This document shows positions 15,316 to 23,958 of a DNA stretch of 64,000 nucleotides, one piece after another (the first letter of the stretch is position 1; each line of letters begins with the position of its first letter). The stretch covers positions 124,001 to 188,000 of the forward strand of contig NZ_JANFXK010000005.1 in NCBI RefSeq assembly GCF_024459955.1, written 5' to 3'. This stretch comes from Anaerovorax odorimutans. GTDB taxonomy: Bacteria > Bacillota > Clostridia > Peptostreptococcales > Anaerovoracaceae. Under the pieces are notes generated by a model. The model was not told the DNA's origin, ran no database searches, and was given only the letters and a program-made list of their open reading frames with translations. The position numbers and the translations under genes were made by a program.

Positions 15316-15602
15316 GCACCCCTTGCGGGATGCGACATGTCAGAAGATTGTGTGCGCTACTTTAACTTTATTTCAATCCACGCACCCCTTGCGGGATGCG
15401 ACAAATTTGTTTGGGACAAGCGGAGGAGACAACGGAATTTCAATCCACGCACCCCTTGCGGGATGCGACGAAACGCCTTTTTCACGTTGTCCAGCAGGTC
15501 GATATTTCAATCCACGCACCCCTTGCGGGATGCGACTTTAATGCTCAGGCTTGCGGTTTTTTCCGTATGATTTCAATCCACGCACCCCTTGCGGGATGCG
15601 AC
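15304..15602 (-). CRISPR. Small type I-C-like CRISPR array (5 repeats, 4 spacers)
   Basis: Four identical 33-bp repeats start at 15370, 15437, 15504 and 15570. A fifth at 15304-15336 keeps only the 22-23 bases at its right-hand end. Spacers are 33, 34, 34 and 33 bases. Read on the minus strand the repeat begins GTCGCATCCCGC, contains the hairpin GCATCCC/GGGGTGC and ends GTGGATTGAAAT, the signature of type I-C repeats. The degenerate repeat marks the leader-distal end, so the leader is on the right (15603 onward) and the array is transcribed on the minus strand. No cas genes are in the window. Confidence 0.95.
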
Positions 15603-15713
15603 AGCAAAATAGTACAAAACATCACAGACAGCTCATACGATTTTGCTTTTCTCAAATAAAACTTAGCACATTCTGTTTAAATTGTTTCCCACATTAAACA
15701 ATTCTCAGCCATT
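15603..15713 (-). promoter_or_regulatory. Probable CRISPR leader
   Basis: AT-rich sequence next to the intact end of the array, as expected for a leader holding the array promoter. An 8-bp inverted repeat (AATTGTTT at 15680-15687, complement at 15696-15703) lies inside. No clear promoter boxes were assigned. Confidence 0.5.
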
Positions 15714-15762
15714 TAAAGGTGCGAAGGACCTGGAGAATTTATGTTCGCTTACCTTTCGCACC
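15714..15762 (-). terminator. Terminator of the DUF1805 gene
   Basis: On the minus strand GGTGCGAAAGG (15752-15762) pairs with CCTTCGCACC (15718-15727) with one bulged base and a 24-base loop, followed by TTTAAAT. It lies 25 bases beyond the stop codon at 15787. Confidence 0.6.
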
Positions 15763-15786
15763 AGCAACCCATAGTCAGGGCTTCTT

Positions 15787-16089
15787 CTACCCATTCAATT
15801 TCATCGCAGCCTCCGCGCCGCTCATCCCCACCGCGACACCCATTTTTTCACCTTCAGGGGTCACCGCTTTCACTGGGTTTGCCAAAACTTCATCAAAATT
15901 GCTTCCGCCCACAACAGCAGCCGCGTCTCCAAATTTCTCGGCCGCGGCCTGATTCAGATAACCACACATAATATAACCTTTTTTACATAAAAGAACCAGC
16001 ATATTAGGATGCCCTTCGCCGCCCGGGGCCTTTATGCAAATTCCTTGTATTGTCTGACCATTAACATCTAACATTTCAACCTGTATCAT
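15787..16089 (-). CDS. DUF1805 / YunC-like domain protein
   Basis: A 100-residue cytoplasmic protein. The features VNGQTIQGICIKAPG, LLCKKGYIMCGYLN and VGGSNFDEVLANPVKAV match the YunC/DUF1805 family, whose function is not established. Length equals the family norm. An in-frame ATG at 16110 would add seven residues, but the ATG at 16089 has GGAAGG 9 bases upstream and matches the usual family start. It stands alone beside the CRISPR leader. Confidence 0.85.
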   Translation of the reverse strand: MIQVEMLDVNGQTIQGICIKAPGGEGHPNMLVLLCKKGYIMCGYLNQAAAEKFGDAAAVVGGSNFDEVLANPVKAVTPEGEKMGVAVGMSGAEAAMKLNG

Positions 16090-16236
16090 AATTTCAATCC
16101 TTCCTTTCAATCCTATATCTGCAATAATTTTTCATATATTTGTTATTATAACACACGGTACCTTGTGCGTTTCCGGGAATTCAAAATTTCTATCCCAGCC
16201 AGTTGCGTAAATAGAACGCCCCCGATCCGCAGAGTT

Positions 16237-16268
16237 AAATGCAGGCCGGGAAACCAGAGCCTGCATTT
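16237..16268. terminator. Hairpin downstream of the COG2509-type flavoprotein gene
   Basis: A 10-bp perfect stem (AAATGCAGGC at 16237-16246, complement at 16259-16268) with a 12-base loop lies 46 bases past the stop of the minus-strand flavoprotein gene. The T-tract is poor, so termination is likely but not certain. Confidence 0.5.
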
Positions 16269-16313
16269 CAGAAAAAGTTATCGCCGGGCACTGCCACCCC
16301 TACCCATTCTTCA

Positions 16314-17816
16314 TTACTTCTCAGCAGGCGGACTGCATCTGCGGATGATTTCTTCCGCAACCTTTATTCCGTCCACTGCCGCCGATGTGATTCCTCCTGC
16401 ATATCCAGCGCCTTCGCCTGCTGGATAGAGTCCTTCTATATCCGATTCCAGGGCCTCTCCTCTCAAAATCCGAACCGGCGATGAACTGCGGCTTTCTACC
16501 GCAGTCATTTTTACGCTCGGGTCATCAAAACCTCGCAGCTTTTTTCCTAAATACGGCATAGCCTCTTTTATGGACTCCACTGCGAAGTCAGGAAGAGAAG
16601 CGGCTACCGGATCCCCCTTTTCAGCAAATTGCTTCCATGTCGTTCTTGGAGGGTTACCATTTTCAAAAGCCATTTTTTCATATTTCTCCTGGAATTCCAC
16701 ACCTGCCAGCACATCTTCCGAAGAAAAATCAGAAGTACGCACATCCACCAAAAGACCGCTGTTGGCGTACTGTCCGGCACGGGCGCTGTAGCTCATGCCA
16801 TTGGTCACGGTCAAACCTTTTTGAGAAGCTGCCATAATCACTTCTCCGCCCGGGCACATGCAGAAGGTATAGACACCTCTGCCGTTTTCAGAGTGATGAC
16901 TCAGCTTGTAATCGGCGGGACCGAGAATTTCCGCTAAAGCCGGATCTCCATACTGTGCCCGGTCGATCCACTCCTGCGGGTGTTCGATTCTCACGCCGAT
17001 GGAAAAGGGCTTCTGTTCCATGGGAACCCGGCGGTCCCTGAGCATACGAAACGTATCCCGCGAGCTGTGCCCCAGTGCCAGAACCAGATGATCTGTCCCC
17101 AGCTGCTCCGCGCCGTTGATGACAACACCTTTTAATTTGCCATCCGATATAACCAGATCCGTAACCCTGCTTTCAAAACGGATTTCACCGCCCTTAGCCT
17201 GGATTTCTTTCCTCAAGTTAACAACCACGCGGCGAAGCACATCCGTGCCAATATGAGGTTTCTGTTTATAGAGAATCTCCGGGTTCGCTCCGGCCTGCAC
17301 AAAAGTTTCCAGCACCTTTGCAATCCGGGGATCTTTGATTCCGGTGGTCAGCTTCCCGTCAGAAAATGTTCCCGCGCCGCCTTCACCAAACTGCACGTTG
17401 GAGACTTCGTCCAGTTCTCCGGTTTTCCAGAAATGCTCCACATCCCGGACGCGCTGCTCCATAGCCCGCCCCCGCTCCAGTACGATAGGCCGATATCCCA
17501 TATCCGCCAGAATCAGCGCCGCAAAGATTCCGCAGGGGCCAAAACCAACGATTACCGGACGGCCGTTCATCGGAGCGCTGCCCGGATTCACATTTTTATA
17601 GCTCAGATCAGGAGCCTGCGGCAGTTTTAAGGTTTTATCACAGGAAAAATCCACGGTGTAAACTACCCGAATTTGCTTTTTATCCCTGGCGTCGATGGAC
17701 TCTCTTCTTATAATCCAGTCTTTCACCAAGGCCCCTGTTTTCTTTTTTATCTTCTGCGGGATATGATTTTTATCTTCACCCGGCTGTAATTTTATCTGGT
17801 GTATTCTATAGTACAT
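16314..17816 (-). CDS. FAD-dependent dehydrogenase of unknown substrate (COG2509 type)
   Basis: A 500-residue flavoprotein. After an N-terminal basic domain of about 90 residues comes the FAD-binding motif VIVGFGPCGIFAAL, then ERG, the segment VQFGEGGAGTFSDGKLTTG, and a late YPAGEGAGYAGGITSAAVDG that closes the FAD site. These are diagnostic of the COG2509 group, found widely in Bacillota and Bacteroidota but without a proven reaction. The N-terminal region may bind RNA or another ligand; this is not known. The gene stands alone, with GGGAGG upstream of the ATG at 17816. Confidence 0.88.
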   Translation of the reverse strand: MYYRIHQIKLQPGEDKNHIPQKIKKKTGALVKDWIIRRESIDARDKKQIRVVYTVDFSCDKTLKLPQAPDLSYKNVNPGSAPMNGRPVIVGFGPCGIFAALILADMGYRPIVLERGRAMEQRVRDVEHFWKTGELDEVSNVQFGEGGAGTFSDGKLTTGIKDPRIAKVLETFVQAGANPEILYKQKPHIGTDVLRRVVVNLRKEIQAKGGEIRFESRVTDLVISDGKLKGVVINGAEQLGTDHLVLALGHSSRDTFRMLRDRRVPMEQKPFSIGVRIEHPQEWIDRAQYGDPALAEILGPADYKLSHHSENGRGVYTFCMCPGGEVIMAASQKGLTVTNGMSYSARAGQYANSGLLVDVRTSDFSSEDVLAGVEFQEKYEKMAFENGNPPRTTWKQFAEKGDPVAASLPDFAVESIKEAMPYLGKKLRGFDDPSVKMTAVESRSSSPVRILRGEALESDIEGLYPAGEGAGYAGGITSAAVDGIKVAEEIIRRCSPPAEK

Positions 17817-17980
17817 TTGTCATTATCCTCCCGCTTTTGCATTGTTAGTTTGGCTCAGTAACGCTATTATATCGCACACGCCTTTCCTGAACAAGTCTTA
17901 TAAAGTATGGCTGCACACCCTTTTGCTTTCCGATTGCTTCATAGTTTTGTATTCATTCACCGTGCTTCATCTTCTCATTT

Positions 17981-18021
17981 AAAAGAGGCGGGAAGAATCA
18001 CGCTATGTCATTCTTCCCGCC
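17981..18021 (-). terminator. Terminator of the old-yellow-enzyme gene
   Basis: A perfect 12-bp stem (GGCGGGAAGAAT at 17987-17998, complement at 18010-18021) with an 11-base loop is followed on the minus strand by a short T-rich tail. It lies 22 bases beyond the stop at 18043. Confidence 0.85.
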
Positions 18022-18042
18022 CCGCTTCAAATAAACTGATTA

Positions 18043-20028
18043 CTAAATATTCCTGGCCAATTCGTAAGCATCCCATATCGCATACATAATGTTATGTACC
18101 CGCTGTGAATCTCCAATATTGTAAACCGGAATTTCCAGATCCTTAAGCTCGCTATAGAGCTGATCGTCCGAATCATATCCCACCGACAGAATGATCGTTT
18201 CTGATGGCAGCTCTATGGTTTCATCATCCTTTTTGACTATCGTCACGGCATCGCCGGTCTCAACGATCTGCGCGTTCGTATAAATTCCGATCTTATGATA
18301 TTTGAGAAGATCATAGAGCATGAATTCATTCATATGAGGCAGCGCGCCATGACCTCCCAGCAATTCCGGAAGGACTTCCACAACGTTGACCTCTTTTCCC
18401 TGCTGGGCCAGCCAGAGGGCCGTCTCGCATCCCACCAAACCGCCTCCAACCATAAGAACCTTGTCGCTGCAGGAGACCTTATCTAAGAGTACCTCTTCCG
18501 CAGTTACCGTTTTTCCACTGCCTGGCAGGTTGATCTTCTTGGCCTTGGAACCGGTAGCTACTACGATAACATCCGCCTCGTATTGCGCCGCCGAGTCTGC
18601 TGTCACAACCGTATTATACCTCACATCCACGCCCAGCAGCTCCATCTGCCGCTTATAATAAGCGATCAGTTTGTGGTCGTTCCGTTTAAAATGCGGTACG
18701 CCGCCGGGGATCAGATTTCCTCCAAGGGCGTCGCTCTTTTCACAGAGAATCACTTTATGTCCGGCGATCGATGCGGTTCTGGCAACTTCAAGGCCGGCCA
18801 CGCCCCCTCCGATAACCAGAATCGTCTTCTTCACAGCTGCCGGAACGATTCCATAAATCGTTTCCCTGCCGCACGCAGGATTTACGGCGCAGCTGACCGG
18901 TCCATTGCCAATTCTGCCCAGACATCCTTCATGACATCCCAGGCAAGGCCTTACCTCATCCAATCTTCCAGTGCGCATTTTTTCCACGTATTCCGCGTCG
19001 CACAAAAGCTGCCTGCCGTAGCTGACAATATCGCAGCTCTTGCCCAGAGCCTCCACGGCCATCTGCGGATTTTCCATTTTCCCCGCAAGTATAATCGGCA
19101 CATCCACGGCCTTTTTCAGTATCTCACCAAACTCTCTGTAGCAGCCATCCTCAAAATACATAGGCGGATGGTTCCAGTACCAGGAGTCATAGGTTCCGGC
19201 GTCCACATTGAGCGCGTCGTATCCTGCCGCCACCAGAATTTTTGCCGCTTCAATACCTTCTTCAATATCCTTGCCGGCTTCCTCATACTCTTCTCCCGGA
19301 AGTCCGCCCTGCCGCAGGCCTTTCATGCAGCTTTTCAGACTGTAACGCAGGCTGACCGGAAAATCTTTGCCGCAGGCTTTCTTGATACCCTGCACGATCA
19401 TCGTCGATACCCGCAGCCTGTTTTCCAGGCTGCCGCCGAATTCATCCTCACGATGATTGTACAAAGAGATCGCGAACTGATCCAGCAAATAACCTTCGTG
19501 AACCGCATGGACTTCCACTCCGTCGAATCCCGATCGCTTGGCAACCACTGCGGACATGACAAATTTCTGGATCAGGTTCATAATTTCTTCTTTTGTCATT
19601 TCCCTGTGGGTCACGCTTGGATCAAACCGATTGCCCTGTTCGGACGGTGCGATCTGCTTTGTGGTAAACCCAGGAAGCGCGCTCCTTCCAAGGCCGCCGG
19701 TCAGCTGCAGGAAAATTTTTGCGCCGTACGCATGAACCCGTTCATTCATCTGATAGGCATTGTGTACGAACTTCAGTGGCTCTACTGTCGGACAGGGAAT
19801 TCCGGCCGTACTCATGCCCTCGATGTTGACATCGACGCTGCAGATACCGGTAATGATCAGACCTACTCCGTGCCTCGCGCGTTCTACATAATAGTCCTGA
19901 AGCCGCTGATCAAAAGCGCCGAAGGCATCAGCGTACCCCACCGGGCCCATGGGGGCCATAGAAGTTTTGTTCTTTAGTTTCAGCTTACCGATTTGCGCCT
20001 GTTGGAACAATTCTTTGTACTGAGTCAT
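18043..20028 (-). CDS. NADH:flavin oxidoreductase / 2,4-dienoyl-CoA reductase-like enzyme (OYE + 4Fe-4S + FAD)
   Basis: A 661-residue multidomain enzyme. Residues 1 to about 330 form an FMN-binding old-yellow-enzyme barrel (KNKTSMAPMGPVGY, GFDGVEVHAVHEGYLLDQF). A cysteine cluster CLGCHEGC followed by C at the expected distance binds 4Fe-4S. The C-terminal part has an FAD site (ILVIGGGVAGLEVA) and an NAD(P)H site (VLMVGGGLVGCETA). The architecture is that of FadH, trimethylamine dehydrogenase, enoate reductase and BaiCD/BaiH; substrate cannot be told from sequence alone. It is anaerobic and cytoplasmic. The ATG at 20028 follows AAAGGAAG by 6 bases and is preferred over the upstream ATG at 20046. 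Confidence 0.9.
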   Translation of the reverse strand: MTQYKELFQQAQIGKLKLKNKTSMAPMGPVGYADAFGAFDQRLQDYYVERARHGVGLIITGICSVDVNIEGMSTAGIPCPTVEPLKFVHNAYQMNERVHAYGAKIFLQLTGGLGRSALPGFTTKQIAPSEQGNRFDPSVTHREMTKEEIMNLIQKFVMSAVVAKRSGFDGVEVHAVHEGYLLDQFAISLYNHREDEFGGSLENRLRVSTMIVQGIKKACGKDFPVSLRYSLKSCMKGLRQGGLPGEEYEEAGKDIEEGIEAAKILVAAGYDALNVDAGTYDSWYWNHPPMYFEDGCYREFGEILKKAVDVPIILAGKMENPQMAVEALGKSCDIVSYGRQLLCDAEYVEKMRTGRLDEVRPCLGCHEGCLGRIGNGPVSCAVNPACGRETIYGIVPAAVKKTILVIGGGVAGLEVARTASIAGHKVILCEKSDALGGNLIPGGVPHFKRNDHKLIAYYKRQMELLGVDVRYNTVVTADSAAQYEADVIVVATGSKAKKINLPGSGKTVTAEEVLLDKVSCSDKVLMVGGGLVGCETALWLAQQGKEVNVVEVLPELLGGHGALPHMNEFMLYDLLKYHKIGIYTNAQIVETGDAVTIVKKDDETIELPSETIILSVGYDSDDQLYSELKDLEIPVYNIGDSQRVHNIMYAIWDAYELARNI

Positions 20029-20162
20029 ATGCATCTTCCTTTCCATTTAAAAATTACGTTAATTCACCCTTGTTTCTTTTTATGAAATTTTCTCAGACAT
20101 AAGGTTTTCCTGTTTTGTATTATGCGTCTTGTCTTAGCAATTTCATAAATCATCCTTCTTTA

Positions 20163-20191
20163 ACAATACCACGTTTTGATATTTTATTCAA
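20163..20191 (-). promoter_or_regulatory. Candidate promoter of the old-yellow-enzyme gene
   Basis: On the minus strand, TTGAAT (20186-20191), a 17-base spacer and TATTGT (20163-20168) with an extended TG upstream of the -10. The leader would be about 130 bases. Apart from this and the terminator at 20263-20305, nothing was recognised in the 333-base gap 20029-20361. Confidence 0.45.
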
Positions 20192-20262
20192 TTTTTAATA
20201 TTCCGAATTTTGTCCACATTTCAGTTTATCCGAAAGCAGTATTCAGGCTTTGCCGAGAACAT

Positions 20263-20305
20263 AAAAAAGACCCCTGACAGAGTGAACTCCCCTGCCCTGA
20301 GTCTT
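20263..20305 (-). terminator. Terminator of the HI0933-type flavoprotein gene
   Basis: On the minus strand AAGACTC pairs with GGGTCTT and is followed by a run of T residues (20263-20268). The loop is long. It lies 57 bases past the stop at 20362. Confidence 0.6.
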
Positions 20306-20361
20306 CTTAGTCCTTCCCATCATTTAGATATCTGATTTTCCTTTTTTCCGGGTTTGACCTT

Positions 20362-21549
20362 TTACAGGCTGGCCGCCATTGCCTTTCCTGCTTTTATTCC
20401 CGTTTCCCATGCGTTTTGCAGATTGAATCCCCCGCAGGGGCCGTCGTAATCGATGATTTCTCCCGCAAAATAAAACCCCGGAGCCAGACGGGATTCCATA
20501 GTCCGCTCATCAATCTCAGACAGCTCCACTCCGCCGGAGGTACACTGCGCCGTTTTCCATCCCTTTACCCCCGAAAGGGTCAGCTTCCATCCTTTCAAAA
20601 GCCCCGCCAGTATCCGAAGCTTTTCCTCCGTCACCTGTGCCGCCTGAACATCGCCGTTGATCTGTGCCGCAGAAAGCAGTCTCTCCGCCAAAATCGATGG
20701 AAGGATAGAAAGCAGGAGCTCTTTTGCTTTCAGGCCGGGAATTCCGCAGCGTTCATCCAGAAAAGCTTCCACCTGCCTCAGATCCATATGGGGCAGAAAG
20801 TCCAACCGGATTCCATACCTGCCGATTCCTTCCGAAAAAGCTTCGCCCGGTTCAAATTTAACAAACCTGCTTAAATCAAAAACACAGATGCCGGATAACC
20901 CTTCGGCTGTAAACTGGACCTCTCCTTCTTCCTGCGAGATCAGGGTTTCATCCTTCCATAATCCCACCGATGCTTTCATACGAATCCCCTTCAGCAGCCG
21001 GAAGTCCTCTTTCACATCCAGGGCCGTAAGAACCGGCGAAAGTCTGGTTATTGTATGTCCCATCTGTTTGGCCAGGGTATATCCGTCCCCCGAGGTACCA
21101 AACTGCGGCGCTGCCTTCCCCCCTGCCGCCAGCAGCACGCGCTTTGCGGAAAGTTCTTCTCCGCCGCCGAAAGCAATCTGAAAACCGCCGGGCACCCTGG
21201 AAATACGCTCTGCCGTACAACCGGTTCTGGTCCTGATACCAAGTGCTTTCATCTGCCGGATCATCCCATAGACCACATCTCTCGCCTGCTGAGAATAGGG
21301 ATAAATTCTTCCCTGCTCATCGGTTCTGGTAACGATTCCCATGGACGAAAAAAACTCCAATGTCTGCCTCACATTGGGGCAGCCCGCATTGGTCAGATTG
21401 CACTTTCCGTTACCTGTGGCAGCCAGTTTTTTCCCCAGAGCATCCTTTTTTTCCAAAACGCAGATGGAAAGCCCGGGGTTTTCCGAAGCCGCGGTAATCG
21501 CAGCTGCCATGGCCGAAGCTCCGCCTCCGATTATACAGATATCCCACAT
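20362..21549 (-). CDS. HI0933-family flavoprotein (NAD(P)/FAD-dependent oxidoreductase)
   Basis: A 395-residue flavoprotein with an N-terminal FAD motif (CIIGGGASAMAAAITAA), the family segment KLAATGNGKCNLTN, LLAAGGKAAPQFGTSGDGY in the middle, and the C-terminal FAEIIDYDGPCGGFNLQNAW-like segment. These identify the HI0933/YhiN/BaiN group. Proposed activities include aminoacetone oxidation and bile-acid reduction in relatives, but no substrate can be assigned here. The ATG at 21549 follows AAGGAGG. It is the third FAD enzyme in 5 kb but is not in an obvious operon with the others. Confidence 0.9.
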   Translation of the reverse strand: MWDICIIGGGASAMAAAITAASENPGLSICVLEKKDALGKKLAATGNGKCNLTNAGCPNVRQTLEFFSSMGIVTRTDEQGRIYPYSQQARDVVYGMIRQMKALGIRTRTGCTAERISRVPGGFQIAFGGGEELSAKRVLLAAGGKAAPQFGTSGDGYTLAKQMGHTITRLSPVLTALDVKEDFRLLKGIRMKASVGLWKDETLISQEEGEVQFTAEGLSGICVFDLSRFVKFEPGEAFSEGIGRYGIRLDFLPHMDLRQVEAFLDERCGIPGLKAKELLLSILPSILAERLLSAAQINGDVQAAQVTEEKLRILAGLLKGWKLTLSGVKGWKTAQCTSGGVELSEIDERTMESRLAPGFYFAGEIIDYDGPCGGFNLQNAWETGIKAGKAMAASL

Positions 21550-21691
21550 ACATCCTCCTTATAAATTCACAAAATGTTAATGAATTATACCATAGAATTT
21601 AAGCTTTTACCACCTGCGGCGCATTGAATCGGGACATAATAAGTGGTATTATAATAGAGCGATTTTAGAAAGACAGAAATGGGGTTTTGAA

Positions 21692-22543
21692 ATGCTGAGA
21701 GCGATTGGAAAGCTTTTTAAATGGATATTTATTTTAGCTTTTATTGTTGTACTTATCGGTGTTCTCTGCGTAGGCTACGCGCACTTTATCGAACCAAACC
21801 GGCTGACGGTTACAGAAACGCAGGACACCAGTTATTCTATGAAAGAGCCTATCACAGTGGCCGTGTTCGCAGACACGCACTTTGGTTTTCAATACGATAC
21901 GGATATGTTTCAGAAAGTAGTTGACAAAGTCAATGAAAATCCTCCGGACATCCTGCTTTTCGCCGGTGACCTGATCGATAACCTGAGCCAGTATAACAAG
22001 GATACTTCCGAGATTTCGGAAAAACTTTCTATGATGAAAGCCAATATGGGCAAATATGCTGTCTTCGGCAACCACGATTACGGCGGCGGCGCGGAGTACA
22101 AATACGAAAGCATCATGAAAAAGGGCGGGTTCAAAGTTCTTGTCAATGAAACTGTTACCTTCCGCAAAAACAATCTGCGGCTGATTGGAATCGACGACCT
22201 TCTCATCGGATACGGTGATCCTTCCGTTGTCAATAAAGCGGATTCTTCCATGTACAATCTGGTATTATGCCACGAACCGGATATCGTCGAAAAGATATTG
22301 GATTCCAACACGGATTACATGGTTGCGGGCCACACCCACGGTGGACAGATCCGGGTGCCCTTTTACACAGAAAAGTTTCTCCCTTCATACGGCGAGAAAT
22401 ACGTCAAGGGAAGCTATGAACTGAACAATAACAATAAAACGGTTCTCTATGTTAACTCCGGCCTCGGAACGACTAAGATACCGGCCAGATTCATGGCCGT
22501 TCCGGAGCTGACTTACATCACCATCTCACCGCACAATTCCTGA
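21692..22543 (+). CDS. Membrane-anchored metallophosphoesterase (YkuE-like)
   Basis: A 283-residue calcineurin-like phosphoesterase with an N-terminal membrane anchor (about residues 10-30). The metal-binding motifs are complete: FADTHFG, FAGDLIDN, GNHDYGG, CHEPD and AGHTHGGQ. The catalytic domain is probably outside the membrane, as for YkuE-type enzymes implicated in cell-envelope phospholipid or lipid-A-like substrates; the substrate here is unknown. It is transcribed alone on the plus strand, with a TATAAT box at 21650-21655 and a terminator 13 bases after the stop. Confidence 0.92.
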   Translation: MLRAIGKLFKWIFILAFIVVLIGVLCVGYAHFIEPNRLTVTETQDTSYSMKEPITVAVFADTHFGFQYDTDMFQKVVDKVNENPPDILLFAGDLIDNLSQYNKDTSEISEKLSMMKANMGKYAVFGNHDYGGGAEYKYESIMKKGGFKVLVNETVTFRKNNLRLIGIDDLLIGYGDPSVVNKADSSMYNLVLCHEPDIVEKILDSNTDYMVAGHTHGGQIRVPFYTEKFLPSYGEKYVKGSYELNNNNKTVLYVNSGLGTTKIPARFMAVPELTYITISPHNS

Positions 22544-22555
22544 GAATTATCTATA

Positions 22556-22597
22556 GAAAAAGCCTGTATCGCAAATTTCGGCGGTACAGGCTTTTAT
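22556..22597. terminator. Bidirectional terminator between convergent genes
   Basis: Stem AGCCTGTA (22561-22568) with its complement (22585-22592), T-tract on the plus side and A-tract (22556-22560) giving T residues on the minus strand. It serves the metallophosphoesterase and the HdeD-like gene. Confidence 0.85.
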
Positions 22598-22609
22598 GTA
22601 TAATCCTTT

Positions 22610-23533
22610 TTATTTCTGGTCTTTAAAAATATTTGAAAAATCGGGTTTGTCATCGTCTTTGACGTCTGCGTTATTTTGAATAGAGGCGGCTTTTTGAAGC
22701 GCTGCTGCGATCTGAGCTTCTTCGGCCCTCCTGATTGCCGCTGCGATTCTATCCTCTTCCTCCTGCTGTTCATCGGCCGCTGAAACAGGATTTTCCTCCG
22801 GCTCCGCTTTAACAGTCGGCGCAGCCTCTGGTTCGACAGGCATCTGCGGTTCCTCTTTTATCTCCTGCGTCTGAGAAACGGCGGCTGTTTCCTGCGGCAT
22901 CTGCACAGGCTGGACAGGCTGAATCACCGGTTCCTCCTCTGCTGCTTCCTTCTGCAATTGTTTTTGTCCTTTTTTATGTTTCTTTTCTTTCTTTGCCTTT
23001 GGTTTTTTTACCTTTTTTTCATGAGGCATATGAATGCCCAGCTCTAGGGTACTGATTCCCTGCAATACAAAGAGAATTCCCAGGAGCACCGCAATGGCAA
23101 GCCCTGCGATGATCGGATCCAGAAAAGCGTAGATGCCTCCCAGCACGCACAGGACTCCGGTAATCAGCGTCCAGGCAAAATTCAGTTTTTTGTTTGCCCG
23201 GTCGATCATTGTTGCCGTTACTACTCTCAGCACGCCGGAAAACATGACCCACATTCCGAACACCATCGGAATGGCCACATCTGCCGCAATCTGGTTGCTC
23301 AGCACCAGAATACCCAAAATAAAGGTTATGATGGCTTCTGTCAGAATCCATCCGTTATTGTCGTTCTGCCCGCTTCTTCCCCAACAGTAAGCGATCCCCT
23401 GTATGATGCTGTTGATCACCATGATCAATCCCAGCACAAAAGCCAGCGACAAAAAGGTCTCTCCAGGGTTGGCAAAACAAAATACTCCCGTCAAAACCAA
23501 CAGTACGCCGCTTATAATCGTCAATACTCTCAA
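22610..23533 (-). CDS. HdeD/DUF308-family membrane protein with long charged C-terminal tail
   Basis: About 307 residues. The first 180 hold six membrane segments in three pairs with the DUF308/HdeD pattern (LTIISGVLLVLTGVFCF, LGILVLSNQIAADVAIPMVFGMWVMFSGVLRV). A Lys-rich stretch (KKVKKPKAKKEKKHKKGQ) then leads into a roughly 120-residue low-complexity tail rich in Glu, Gln, Pro and Ala, with a likely helical AAAIRRAEEAQIAAALQ piece. HdeD proteins relate to acid stress in enterobacteria; the role here is unknown. The ATG at 23563 overlaps the upstream stop, but a TTG at 23533 has AAGGGAGG 8 bases upstream and fits the family start, so it is preferred. Confidence 0.85.
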   Translation of the reverse strand: MRVLTIISGVLLVLTGVFCFANPGETFLSLAFVLGLIMVINSIIQGIAYCWGRSGQNDNNGWILTEAIITFILGILVLSNQIAADVAIPMVFGMWVMFSGVLRVVTATMIDRANKKLNFAWTLITGVLCVLGGIYAFLDPIIAGLAIAVLLGILFVLQGISTLELGIHMPHEKKVKKPKAKKEKKHKKGQKQLQKEAAEEEPVIQPVQPVQMPQETAAVSQTQEIKEEPQMPVEPEAAPTVKAEPEENPVSAADEQQEEEDRIAAAIRRAEEAQIAAALQKAASIQNNADVKDDDKPDFSNIFKDQK

Positions 23534-23559
23534 ACTTATGTCCTCCCTTGTTGCCTGTT

Positions 23560-23934
23560 TCACGGAACGATTGTCAGTTCCGCCTGATTACTGATTTTTT
23601 CCCCAAATCTTGTAATGAGGTTTGCTTCATTTTTCACTTGGCCGGACTGCCCTAAGACCACATTGGTGATCTCATTCTTCTTCACCAGATCCACCAGTGT
23701 CTCTAAAATATTGTTGGAACGCACCACGGTCAGATTCGCACCGTATTCAATAGCTTTTCCATACAAATAGTCCAGGGCCTCTCCTTCTTCGGAACTTCCC
23801 AAAATCTTAAAATCTTTCGGCGCAACATGAATAATGAACAGTTCACCGTCCTGTCCATCCAAAACCTCGTGGCCATAGCGAATCAGCCGGTCACAGGTCT
23901 TCTGCTGCGTAACACACACCATTACGTTTTTCAT
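23560..23934 (-). CDS. Universal stress protein (UspA-like)
   Basis: A 124-residue single Usp domain: MKNVMVCVTQQKTCDRLI at the first strand, FIIHVAPKD, then ITNVVLGQSGQ near the end. It resembles the Usp domain of KdpD-type proteins. The classical ATP-binding G-2x-G-9x-G-S/T motif is only partly present (GQSGQ), so nucleotide binding is uncertain. It lies just upstream of the HdeD-like gene, probably in one transcript with the small membrane protein gene upstream, suggesting a membrane or acid stress role. Confidence 0.85.
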   Translation of the reverse strand: MKNVMVCVTQQKTCDRLIRYGHEVLDGQDGELFIIHVAPKDFKILGSSEEGEALDYLYGKAIEYGANLTVVRSNNILETLVDLVKKNEITNVVLGQSGQVKNEANLITRFGEKISNQAELTIVP

Positions 23935-23958
23935 AGTATCCCCTTATCGTAACCCCAT

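Noticed and set aside
15280-15659. Three overlapping plus-strand open frames with repeated HPLRDAT/HAPLAGCD peptides
   Set aside because: They are translations of the CRISPR repeats.
18583-19977. 464-codon antisense frame opposite the old-yellow-enzyme gene
   Set aside because: The minus-strand enzyme has FMN, iron-sulfur and FAD motifs in order; the antisense reading does not.
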